Translations under genes and position numbers: made by a program
Assembly (NCBI GenBank): GCA_945788205.1
Contig: CALZLE010000381.1
Location: forward strand, 1 to 7,450
Direction: 5' to 3'
Source of the DNA: an uncultured Desulfuromonadales bacterium
GTDB lineage: Bacteria; Desulfobacterota; Desulfuromonadia; Desulfuromonadales; Geopsychrobacteraceae
DNA: 7,450 nt
The notes under the pieces: model-generated
The model's input: only the letters and a program-made list of their open reading frames with translations
Databases searched by the model: none
What the model was told of the DNA's origin: nothing
Shown: in pieces, positions 1-6,378 of the stretch
Layout of the letters: each line of letters opens with the position of its first letter
Numbering within the stretch: the first letter of the stretch is position 1

Positions 1-45
1 AAAATGATTGTTTCGGGGCGGTCTAACGACTCGAAAACAGCTCCC

Positions 46-843
46 CTATTTGCATCCAAACTCTATGTTTCGGACTTCAAGAAGTGGGTACTCATTTTGG
101 TCCGTGACCAGCATCCGCTGGCCTCGGCCATAAAATGTATTGTCAGCCACCTCTTCCCATTCGGTCTTGCGAGCCAATTGAATGGCAGGGTCCTGCGACG
201 TTTCAGAACCTGGGTAGCGAACAGGTATCAACCCGTAGGCTTGGCCGCCGTTTATCCAGGTAATCTCCGCTGGCAGCCAGACCAAATCACGCAGGTCCTC
301 AGGTTCGGTTGTTGATATTGCACTTATCTGAGAAATTGGAGCCCAGTAGTAACGTCCGTTTAGGATAATTTCGAGAACCGGTCCCAACCGGGTATCGGCA
401 TCGGCAATCCAGGTAAAAGGTTCTCCATTGATCGTGCCTCCGCTTTCCGGCGCCTGTTCCAAAGCCTGTTCGCGGAGAGTGGAAGCCTGATCATAGTGCC
501 CATCACAGGCCAGGCGAAGGGATTCAAGCAGCAAGGCAATCCACTGGGACGGTTTGCCAAAGACAAGCGGCTTGCTGCAGCCGGAAAAAACCTCCTCACG
601 AAAAACCTCGCAGTGTAGTGCTTCACGGTGAAGGTAAACCATGGGCCAGGCAGCCTCATCCAGATCAGCCACAATATTCAACTGGGTCAAGGATCGTTCC
701 CATTGGCCGAGGATGGCGAGCAGTTGGAAAAGGAAAACCCGGTATTCGCTCTTGTCCGGAAGACTGCGAATCTGGCTCTGAACATTCTCCAGAGCCTCTT
801 GAACCCGACCATCACGAAGAAGGTGTTCCGCTTCCATGATCAT
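46..843 (-). CDS. tagJ: TagJ (ImpE/SciE family) T6SS sheath accessory protein
   Basis: TagJ, called HsiE1 in P. aeruginosa, binds the sheath protein TssB and is linked to ClpV-dependent sheath disassembly. It occurs only in some T6SS classes. The product is 265 residues, normal for the family. The N-terminal half is helical and TPR-like (LLRDGRVQEALENVQSQI at 8-25; LLAILGQWERSLTQL at 41-55; LACDGHYDQASTLREQAL at 111-128). The C-terminal half holds the ImpE signature FTWIADADTRLGPVLEII (143-160), NGRYYWAPI (162-170), DLVWLPAEITWINGG (186-200) and LIPVRYPGS (205-213). The start could be either of two close ATGs (843 or 837): AAGGGAA is well spaced for the first and AGGA for the second. It follows hcp after an 86-base gap with a hairpin. 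In related clusters tssE comes next. Confidence 0.93.
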   Translation of the reverse strand: MIMEAEHLLRDGRVQEALENVQSQIRSLPDKSEYRVFLFQLLAILGQWERSLTQLNIVADLDEAAWPMVYLHREALHCEVFREEVFSGCSKPLVFGKPSQWIALLLESLRLACDGHYDQASTLREQALEQAPESGGTINGEPFTWIADADTRLGPVLEIILNGRYYWAPISQISAISTTEPEDLRDLVWLPAEITWINGGQAYGLIPVRYPGSETSQDPAIQLARKTEWEEVADNTFYGRGQRMLVTDQNEYPLLEVRNIEFGCK

Positions 844-883
844 GTTCCTATTCCCTTGATTTAACGAAAGAAAGCTTCAGCAA

Positions 884-915
884 CACCGACAGTATATCAA
901 AGCATACCGTCGGTG
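884..915 (-). promoter_or_regulatory. Hairpin between hcp and tagJ
   Basis: On the minus strand CACCGACGGTAT, an 8-base loop and ATACTGTCGGTG form a 12-bp stem with a single G-U pair. It begins 14 bases after the hcp stop. No continuous T-run follows (the next bases are TTGCTGAAGC), so it is a weak candidate for a terminator. It may instead protect the 3' end of hcp mRNA or act as a partial attenuator, lowering tagJ and downstream expression relative to hcp. The structure is seen in the sequence; its function is inferred. Confidence 0.55.
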
Positions 916-929
916 CTTTCGCCGACCAT

Positions 930-1412
930 TTACATCTTAATATTCTTGGCGATATCCCAGCCCATCTCGATAGCAGCATCTCCAGTACCATCCGGTTTTT
1001 GTGGAGTGTACTCCACTTTGACACTGGCAAAATTCAAAGTGACGTTCTCGGTCAACCGGTCCTCGCCACCAGAGCCACCGGTGCTGACGGAACTGATGAT
1101 TCCGTCTTTCATCGTTATCTTGACGTACTCCAAGGCATTCTCGCCAGCCTTCCGCACCGTCAACAACATTTCAGGAACATGTTTACCGTTGCAGCAGAAC
1201 AGCATGAGATTCGGCGTCGCTTTGTCGATGTACTTGGTCAGGGACATATCCTGCACAGCGACTTTTCCTCCCCCACCTCCGCCTCCCATATGGGTCGTTC
1301 CGGACTGGCTCATGCCCCAGGACCATGCAAGGACATCAATTTCATCCTTGTGCGCATCGTCGACAGACTCTCCCTTAATGCCGTTAATTTTTAAAAACAT
1401 GTCGGCTGCCAT
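930..1412 (-). CDS. hcp: Hcp, T6SS inner tube protein
   Basis: Hcp forms hexameric rings that stack into the tube expelled by sheath contraction, and it can carry effectors in its lumen. The product is 160 residues, the usual length for a single-domain Hcp. The sequence opens MAADMFLKINGIKGESVDD and continues with the family motif IDVLAWSWGMSQSG (25-38). A Gly-rich loop HMGGGGGGGK (41-50) is followed by VQDMSLTKYIDKATPNLM (53-70), GKHVPEMLLTVRKAG (76-90) and the ENVTLNFASVKVEY strand (122-135). There is no C-terminal extension, so it does not look like an Hcp-effector fusion. The seven glycines use mixed codons, so this is not a simple DNA repeat. No N-terminal signal peptide is present, as expected for a T6SS substrate. 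It sits between tssC and tagJ, with a hairpin after its stop. Confidence 0.96.
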   Translation of the reverse strand: MAADMFLKINGIKGESVDDAHKDEIDVLAWSWGMSQSGTTHMGGGGGGGKVAVQDMSLTKYIDKATPNLMLFCCNGKHVPEMLLTVRKAGENALEYVKITMKDGIISSVSTGGSGGEDRLTENVTLNFASVKVEYTPQKPDGTGDAAIEMGWDIAKNIKM

Positions 1413-1417
1413 AATGA

Positions 1418-1422
1418 CCTCC
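1418..1422 (-). promoter_or_regulatory. Ribosome binding site of hcp
   Basis: The minus strand reads GGGGGAGG, with GGAGG ending five bases before the hcp ATG at 1412. It supports that start over the internal ATG four codons later and suggests strong translation, as expected for an abundant tube protein. I see no convincing promoter in the 56-base tssC-hcp gap. Confidence 0.75.
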
Positions 1423-1468
1423 CCCTTTCAGTTTTTGTCTTGCGAGTATTTCCCCTTTTGTCCGCCCC

Positions 1469-2965
1469 CTAACCACCTTTTTGCGAAGGCAGTTTGGACA
1501 CCAACCGCAAAGAAACCGTCAGCCCTTCGAGCTGATAGTGCGGTCGCAAGTAAAAAAATGAATTATAATACCCAGGATTGCCCTCAACTTCCTTAACGAC
1601 GACCTCTGCCGCAGCCAGTGGCTTGCGCGCTTTGGTCGTTTCACTGGAATTGGCAGGGTCACCGTCAACATACTGCATGATCCAATTTTGCAGCCATTTT
1701 TGCATATCCTCCCGCTCCTTGAAGGCCCCTACCTTGTCCCTGACGATACATTTGAGGTAATGAGCAAACCGGCAGGAAGCAAAGAGATAGGGCAGTCGAG
1801 CTGAGAGATTGGCATTGGCCGTGGCATCCGGATCGTCGTACTCAGCGGGTTTCTGCAGGGACTGCGCGCCAATAAAGGCGGCAAAATTGGAATTCTTGCG
1901 GTGAATAAGCGGCATAAATCCAAGTTTCGCCAATTCCGCTTCACGCCGATCGCCAATGGCGATTTCGGTGGGGCATTTCATATCCACCCCGCCATCGTCG
2001 GTGGGAAAAGTGTGCACCGGCAGGCCTTCAACAGCCCCCCCGGACTCAACTCCGCGAATCCGCGAACACCAGCCGAAATATTTGAAAGCTCGATTGATGT
2101 TGGTCGCCATCGCGTAAGCAGAATTGGCCCAGCAGTATTTGCTGCTGTCAGTGCCGTCGGCCTCTTCCTCAAAGTCAAATTCCTCGACCGGTTCAGTTTT
2201 GGCGCCATAGGGAAGACGAGCTAAAAAACGAGGCATGGCAAGCCCCAGATAGCGGGAATCGTCTGAATCCCGCAGAGCCCGCCAGTCAGCGTATTCGGCG
2301 GTGGTGAAAATCTTGGCCAGATCTGCTGGATTGGAAAGCTCCGCCCAGGAATCCATCTGCATCACCGATGGGGCTGCTCCGGTGATGAATGGAGCATGGG
2401 CAGCGGCTGAAACTTTGGCTACTTCCCCGAGCATCTCCATATCCTGGGGGCTTTGATCGAAATGAAAATCCCCGACCAGACAACCGTACGGCTCTCCGCC
2501 CAACTGATCATATTCCGAGGTGTAAATCTTTTTGAATATTGGACTGGTATCCCACCTGGCTCCCTTGAATTTCTTGAGGGTTTTTCCAAACTCCTGCTTA
2601 GAGATGTTCATCACCCGGATCTTCAGCATGGTGTCGGTTTCGGTGTTATTGACCAAATAGTGGAGCCCCCGCCAGGCGCTCTCCATTTTCTGAAATTCAG
2701 GGTTATGCATGACCTGGTTGACCTGGGCGGTCAACTTTTGGTCGATAGCAGCCCGTATCGCCTCCACGGTGTGGACCACATCAGGGGAAACCAGATCGAC
2801 TTCTTTCAGGACAAATTCTGCCAGAGTACGAACCGAACTTTCGACCGCCTCCTGGGCTCGATCGGTTTTCGGTTTAAACTCCTTCTCCAGAAGAGCCTGA
2901 AAATCACTTGCCTCGAGTGGTTTTTCTCCTGCCTCAGGTTGTTGGGTGCTTTCCTCTTCGGCCAT
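1469..2965 (-). CDS. tssC: TssC, T6SS contractile sheath large subunit
   Basis: TssC (VipB/EvpB/ImpC family, DUF877) is the large sheath subunit that assembles with TssB around the Hcp tube in the cytoplasm. The product is 498 residues, full length for the family. Recognisable features in order are: a polar N-terminus (1-35), NPEFQKMESAWRGLHYLV (88-105), YGCLVGDFHFD (160-170), the segment HAPFITGAAPSVMQMDSW (190-207), AMPRFLARLPYG (243-254), KYCWANSAYAMATNINRAF (276-294), CPTEIAIGDRREAELAKLGF (331-350), LPYLFASCRFAHYLK (391-405), the acidic-turn QNWIMQYVDGDP (426-437) and the C-terminal FFYLRPHYQLEGLTVSLRLVSKLP (470-493). No truncation or frame break is seen. It lies 3 bases after tssB and 56 bases before hcp. 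Confidence 0.96.
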   Translation of the reverse strand: MAEEESTQQPEAGEKPLEASDFQALLEKEFKPKTDRAQEAVESSVRTLAEFVLKEVDLVSPDVVHTVEAIRAAIDQKLTAQVNQVMHNPEFQKMESAWRGLHYLVNNTETDTMLKIRVMNISKQEFGKTLKKFKGARWDTSPIFKKIYTSEYDQLGGEPYGCLVGDFHFDQSPQDMEMLGEVAKVSAAAHAPFITGAAPSVMQMDSWAELSNPADLAKIFTTAEYADWRALRDSDDSRYLGLAMPRFLARLPYGAKTEPVEEFDFEEEADGTDSSKYCWANSAYAMATNINRAFKYFGWCSRIRGVESGGAVEGLPVHTFPTDDGGVDMKCPTEIAIGDRREAELAKLGFMPLIHRKNSNFAAFIGAQSLQKPAEYDDPDATANANLSARLPYLFASCRFAHYLKCIVRDKVGAFKEREDMQKWLQNWIMQYVDGDPANSSETTKARKPLAAAEVVVKEVEGNPGYYNSFFYLRPHYQLEGLTVSLRLVSKLPSQKGG

Positions 2966-2968
2966 GGC

Positions 2969-3511
2969 TCACTCCTCCTTTTCAGACGTTGGTTCTTCGG
3001 GCGGGGCTTCTCCCTCCGGCTTAGGTGCCGATGACACTGCCTCGAGCAAAGCTGGATCACTGAGAAGTTTGGCGATCAATTCTTCTGCCCCGGACTTGCC
3101 ATCCATGAAGGTCAGCAGGTTGTCCAACTGGGTGCGAGCCTTGAGAAGTTCCTTCAGGCCATCGACCTTGCTTGCGACGGCCGCCGGCGAAAAGTCGTCC
3201 ATATTTTCGAAAGTGAGATCGACGCTCAGCTCACCTTCACCGGTCAGTACGTTGGGGACCCGGAACGCCACATGGGGCTTCATGGCTTTCAATCGCTCAT
3301 TGAAATTATCCGCATCGATTTCAAGGAATTTTCGTTCCTCGACTGGGACCGGTTCTTCGCCCTCTTGGGGTTTTCCGGCAAGATCGGCGAGAACCCCCAT
3401 GACAAAGGGAAGCTCTATTTTTTTCTCTGCACCGTACAGTTCCACATCGTATTCAATCTGAACTCGCGGTGCCCTGTTTCTGGCTATGAACTTCTGACTG
3501 CTATCGGCCAT
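2969..3511 (-). CDS. tssB: TssB, T6SS contractile sheath small subunit
   Basis: TssB (VipA/ImpB family) pairs with TssC to form the contractile sheath that drives the Hcp tube. From the ATG at 3511 the product is 180 residues, close to the family norm. The family opening is clear: RNRAPRVQIEYDVE (11-24), then IELPFVMGVLADLAGKP (32-48), FLEIDADNFNERL (62-74) and VAFRVPN (81-87). A C-terminal helix around 123-160 (LKARTQLDNLLTFMDG then ELIAKLL) is the part that in other systems interacts with TssC or TagJ. It ends in an acidic, Pro/Glu-rich tail (163-180). The tssC ribosome binding site is encoded by the last codons of this gene, and tssC starts 3 bases after the stop, so the two subunits are probably co-translated. 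Confidence 0.95.
   Translation of the reverse strand: MADSSQKFIARNRAPRVQIEYDVELYGAEKKIELPFVMGVLADLAGKPQEGEEPVPVEERKFLEIDADNFNERLKAMKPHVAFRVPNVLTGEGELSVDLTFENMDDFSPAAVASKVDGLKELLKARTQLDNLLTFMDGKSGAEELIAKLLSDPALLEAVSSAPKPEGEAPPEEPTSEKEE
2974..2979 (-). promoter_or_regulatory. Strong ribosome binding site of tssC, inside the tssB 3' end
   Basis: The minus strand reads AGGAGG eight bases upstream of the tssC ATG at 2965. It falls within the final Lys-Glu-Glu codons of tssB. Ribosomes finishing tssB would pass directly over it, which fits balanced TssB:TssC production. Confidence 0.85.
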
Positions 3512-3518
3512 GGAACTT

Positions 3519-3524
3519 CCTCCT
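3519..3524 (-). promoter_or_regulatory. Strong ribosome binding site of tssB
   Basis: The minus strand reads AGGAGG seven bases upstream of the ATG at 3511. This decides the start: an in-frame TTG at 3529 lies upstream of and across this site, and would add six residues (MRGGSS) that are really the translated ribosome binding site. Confidence 0.85.
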
Positions 3525-3525
3525 C

Positions 3526-3595
3526 TCAAAGTTTTAGGGGTTAAGGCCTTTTCTTAACCATCCAGGCAGAACCGAAATAGACTCTGACACTTTGA
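3526..3595 (-). promoter_or_regulatory. Nested inverted repeats in the tssB leader
   Basis: The tssA-tssB gap holds two inverted repeats, one inside the other. The inner one (3539-3559) is a perfect 7-bp stem, GGTTAAG and CTTAACC, around a 7-base loop. The outer arms (3526-3532 and 3589-3595) are perfect 7-base complements, TCAAAGT and ACTTTGA on the minus strand. The 3' outer arm ends one base before the tssB Shine-Dalgarno sequence. No T-run follows, so it is not a standard terminator. It could be an RNA leader structure affecting tssB translation or an mRNA processing point. The function is inferred only. Confidence 0.35.
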
Positions 3596-3602
3596 AACCC
3601 GT

Positions 3603-4736
3603 TCACCCCCCTTGTTCCTCATCCTGGCTCTTTCCACTGATCATTGTGACCTGAGGAAGCCCATCAGGTGCCAGATCCTGGATAATCCCCATGAAATCTT
3701 TTTCCACCAGCCCAATGGCCCGCTTGAGTAAAAGCGGTATCGGGCTGGCTGGTTCATTCTTTTCATAGTAAAGACAAATCTGCTCGAGCAGGCTAATGAC
3801 ATCAGTTCGACTATTGATAGTATCCATAGGCATTGCCCCAGATAAGGGTGATCCGCCCGGAGAGGAGGTGGTTTGGGCCGTTGCCTGCTTGTCATTCGAA
3901 ACGGTCGCAGGCTCCTTGGTTGGCGGGGACGCGGATCCCTGGTGCTTTTTAAAAACCGCATTCATCTCTTCAAGGAGCTGATAAAGATCAGCAAAGTGTG
4001 GCGATTCTTGCGCTCCAATTTTTTCGTTTAGTAAATTTTCTATGTTTTTCCCCAGCTCAAGGGTCTCTCCAACCGCAGTGGAAATCTCCTGCAATTCTTC
4101 TGCAGGGCAATCCTGAAATGCGGCCTGAATGGTTTCCAGAGTCACCGGGGTCTTATTTTCATCTTCGGTTGCAGTGAGCTTTCCCGTTGCAATCTGGATA
4201 TCCCTCAAACTCAGTTTTCCCAGATTGGGGGAAGGACAGAGGGGGGCCTTGCTCAAGGGCAGAAGCACAGTCTCCCTGTCACAAAACGTCATGAGTATAT
4301 TCACCCGCTGAGTGGGATCGTTGTTGTCTACAGGATCAAGCTGCGGGTAAAGGGTCTCCCAAAAACGCTCCAGCATTCCATCAATAAGGGCCAGGCCATC
4401 CCGCAGTCCTGGTATTCCGTTGGTGTGGATCAGGGCACGAACAAGTGAAACCGCAACTCGCAGATCGTGGGTACGGTCCAGCAGCTCAAGCGCAATTTTC
4501 TCTATCTCAGGCCAGACAGGGTCTTTTCTTTCTTCAATGACCTGCTCACCGACCCGTTTTTCAGGCGTACCTTCAATTTTTTTCTCCAATTCCCGGAAAT
4601 GAGGGTCATATTCCGGATCCTCCTTCCCGGAAGGAGCATCGGGGGCTATTTCCTGCAGCAATGCCTCGATGTCAATCACGGGTTTCCTCTCAATCCGGGC
4701 CTGATCCTGCCCCAAAAAACGCTTCAACAAGGCCAT
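3603..4736 (-). CDS. tssA: TssA, T6SS assembly protein with ImpA N-terminal domain
   Basis: TssA helps build the baseplate and guides or caps polymerisation of the Hcp tube and TssBC sheath. Counting from an upstream ATG at 4742, the protein has an ImpA N-terminal domain at about 25-190, including the region VWPEIEKIALELLDRTHDLR (76-95) and the conserved FWETLYPQLDP (127-137). A helical middle runs to about 266, followed by a low-complexity Ser/Thr/Pro/Ala linker at about 267-303. The conserved C-terminal module is at 308-364, with INSRTDVISLLEQICLYYEK then EPASPIPLLLKRA and DFMGIIQDLAPDG. That last module resembles the one in P. aeruginosa TssA1-type proteins. At 377-379 residues it is in the short TssA range. 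I chose the ATG at 4736 because AGCAGGA sits about 5 bases upstream of it, while the same sequence abuts the ATG at 4742 with no spacing. It heads the tail-tube/sheath block. Confidence 0.92.
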   Translation of the reverse strand: MALLKRFLGQDQARIERKPVIDIEALLQEIAPDAPSGKEDPEYDPHFRELEKKIEGTPEKRVGEQVIEERKDPVWPEIEKIALELLDRTHDLRVAVSLVRALIHTNGIPGLRDGLALIDGMLERFWETLYPQLDPVDNNDPTQRVNILMTFCDRETVLLPLSKAPLCPSPNLGKLSLRDIQIATGKLTATEDENKTPVTLETIQAAFQDCPAEELQEISTAVGETLELGKNIENLLNEKIGAQESPHFADLYQLLEEMNAVFKKHQGSASPPTKEPATVSNDKQATAQTTSSPGGSPLSGAMPMDTINSRTDVISLLEQICLYYEKNEPASPIPLLLKRAIGLVEKDFMGIIQDLAPDGLPQVTMISGKSQDEEQGG

Positions 4737-4762
4737 GGTCATCCTGCTATGATCACTAAGTT

Positions 4763-4784
4763 AAAAAATTGCCCCCTTGGGGCA
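4763..4784 (-). terminator. Candidate intrinsic terminator after tagF-pppA
   Basis: On the minus strand TGCCCC, a 3-base AAG loop and GGGGCA form a perfect 6-bp stem with five G-C pairs, followed after one A by six T's. This is the shape of a Rho-independent terminator. It lies 22 bases after the tagF-pppA stop and about 27 bases before the tssA start. The stem is short, so termination may be partial. The small space left before tssA leaves little room for a promoter, so read-through or a promoter inside tagF-pppA would be needed to express tssA. Confidence 0.6.
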
Positions 4785-4806
4785 CCTTGAAAGTCTCCTT
4801 TTGGTT

Positions 4807-6378
4807 TCAACCCAGGTTCCGATCGGACATCCCAGAAGAGCCTGCAGCCTCCTGATCTGGCCAAGCGACTATGACGGTAACATTATCCTTCGCTCCCCGC
4901 CTCAGTGCCGCTTCAAGCAATTCTTGGGCACACCTTTCACGAGGGTTCCTGCTCAGAAGGTCACTGATTTCCTCATCACTTACCTCTCGAACCAGACCAT
5001 CACTGCAGAGCAGGTAGATATCTCCAACCTCTGTTGTGAAGGTAATTGCATCAATTGCCACCTCCGGCCTCACTCCAATAGCCCTGGTGATTATGTTTTC
5101 GTTGACCTGGATATCTGGTTCAGATTCTGCTGAGAGGCCCTGCCTGGCAATTTCGGCAACCAGGGAATGATCTTCAGTGAGTTGGGAAAGAGTGCCATTG
5201 CGATACCTGTATAGCCTGCTATCACCGACCCAAAGAGCCGCTCCCTGACCATTGGCCACCAACAAGGCGACTACGGTGCTGCCCATGGACCTCCCCTTGC
5301 CCTCGATAATTGCTTTGTCTATCAACTCAGCATTCACCGACCTCAAGCGGCGAGAAACCTCAGCAACAAATTTATCCAGGTCATTGCCTGCGCTGACCGA
5401 TGCAAGTGCCTCCACGACTGAGCTGCTGGCAACCTCCCCTGCCCAATGACCCCCCATCCCGTCAGCAACGACCCATAAACCTTGGGATGGTTTGTCCAGA
5501 TAGGCATCCTCATTGACCTCCCGAACCGTCCCCCTCGAGGTGATCGCGGCAGATTGCCATCCTGCAGTATTTGTCAAGTCATTGTGGCCACTTTTTAAAT
5601 TATCATTAAAAAATAATAGCTTATATTTATCGCAGGTCAAGCTCCTGCCGGGGATTCCCTGTCGAGCAGTATGGAAGAAATGTCCACTGAGAAGTTCAGA
5701 GTAAACATTTTCAGGCGGTAGCCCCTGGTACACCAGGAGACAGGCTTCCAATCGGTCCGAACCACTTGTGCTCCAGAAGCTGTAGGCAGGCTGTGTCTGA
5801 TTTAACAGACAGGAGCTCAAATGGATAAATGCCGCAGGCAACTCTTCAAGCGTGGTTAACTCAAAATGAAAGGCAAGCGACTTCTTGCCGTCGGATTGGT
5901 CGCTGTCTTCCTGCGCGACAGCTTTCTGGCTCTCTGCAACCTCCAACACCTCTTTCCGAAGTTGCGAATCAAAGGCATCCAGGTCAAAATCCTCCTCCAG
6001 ACCGGACAATGCCAGCTGTTCCAGACGTTCGAACCAACCTCCCGCGGAGACGAATAGATTCGACAATGAATCCGTTCTGTTGACAGCCGTTGCAAGAGTC
6101 AATGGGAAATATCGGCCAACCTTATCTACGCTGGGCATCAAGATTCCCATCCAGGTTTTTGTCCCACAATTCCCAGGGCTTAGAAGGAATCTCCAGATCG
6201 GGCTGGTAAGATAAATGTCAAGCCAGCTCTCACCAAGGGCCTGCTTACTGGCAATCAGGGATTTCTGGAGCCAGGTATCCCACACGCGAACGAATTCACC
6301 TGGTAGACGCCTCGACACGAAATCGCCTAATACAGGCAACTTCCCATAATATCCTGGCTGCTCTTGAAGGCTCATCAT
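4807..6378 (-). CDS. tagF-pppA: TagF-PppA fusion: T6SS repressor domain joined to PP2C-type Ser/Thr phosphatase
   Basis: The product is 523 residues. Residues about 1-240 are a TagF (DUF2094) domain, with the family opening GYYGKLPVLGDFVSRRLP at 9-26 and a conserved Trp-rich stretch after it. Residues about 272-508 are a PP2C phosphatase. Its motifs are intact: VNEDAY (288-293), DGMGGHWAGE (306-315), MGSTVVALLV (365-374), GDSRLYRYR (385-393), SDG (459-461) and KDNVTV (497-502), which supply the metal-binding acidic residues. In characterised systems TagF blocks T6SS assembly through Fha, and PppA reverses threonine phosphorylation by PpkA. Both are repressors of firing, so their fusion is functionally coherent; a TagF-PppA fusion is known in Agrobacterium tumefaciens. 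The protein appears cytoplasmic, with no signal peptide or membrane segment. Two tandem ATGs (6378 and 6375) both overlap the tssM stop, suggesting coupled translation. The first was chosen, but the second is equally possible. Confidence 0.93.
   Translation of the reverse strand: MMSLQEQPGYYGKLPVLGDFVSRRLPGEFVRVWDTWLQKSLIASKQALGESWLDIYLTSPIWRFLLSPGNCGTKTWMGILMPSVDKVGRYFPLTLATAVNRTDSLSNLFVSAGGWFERLEQLALSGLEEDFDLDAFDSQLRKEVLEVAESQKAVAQEDSDQSDGKKSLAFHFELTTLEELPAAFIHLSSCLLNQTQPAYSFWSTSGSDRLEACLLVYQGLPPENVYSELLSGHFFHTARQGIPGRSLTCDKYKLLFFNDNLKSGHNDLTNTAGWQSAAITSRGTVREVNEDAYLDKPSQGLWVVADGMGGHWAGEVASSSVVEALASVSAGNDLDKFVAEVSRRLRSVNAELIDKAIIEGKGRSMGSTVVALLVANGQGAALWVGDSRLYRYRNGTLSQLTEDHSLVAEIARQGLSAESEPDIQVNENIITRAIGVRPEVAIDAITFTTEVGDIYLLCSDGLVREVSDEEISDLLSRNPRERCAQELLEAALRRGAKDNVTVIVAWPDQEAAGSSGMSDRNLG

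Noticed and set aside
1..59. Possible start of tssE on the minus strand: a frame from TTG at 59 reading MDANRGAVFESLDRPETI, open to the left edge.
   Set aside because: The position is right for tssE, but there is no ribosome binding site, the start codon is weak and about 19 residues without a firm family motif are not enough. The true start may lie beyond the window.
1263..1290. Seven consecutive glycine codons in hcp, considered as a repeat or an unusual insertion.
   Set aside because: Gly-rich loops at this position are common in Hcp proteins, and the codons are mixed (GGA, GGC, GGT, GGG), so it is not a DNA repeat tract.
913..1596. A long plus-strand reading frame (227 codons) across hcp and the end of tssC.
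   Set aside because: It is antisense to two clear genes, rich in Pro/Ser as expected for a shadow frame, crosses a gene boundary and has no recognisable domain or ribosome binding site.
2453..3034. Plus-strand frame of 193 codons opposite the tssC 5' region, with a hydrophobic C-terminus.
   Set aside because: It lies fully antisense to tssC and the end of tssB; its Phe/Leu-rich end mirrors the Lys/Glu-rich codons of the real genes on the other strand.
3512..3529. Upstream TTG start for tssB adding six residues.
   Set aside because: The added codons are the Shine-Dalgarno sequence itself; the ATG at 3511 is correctly spaced from it.
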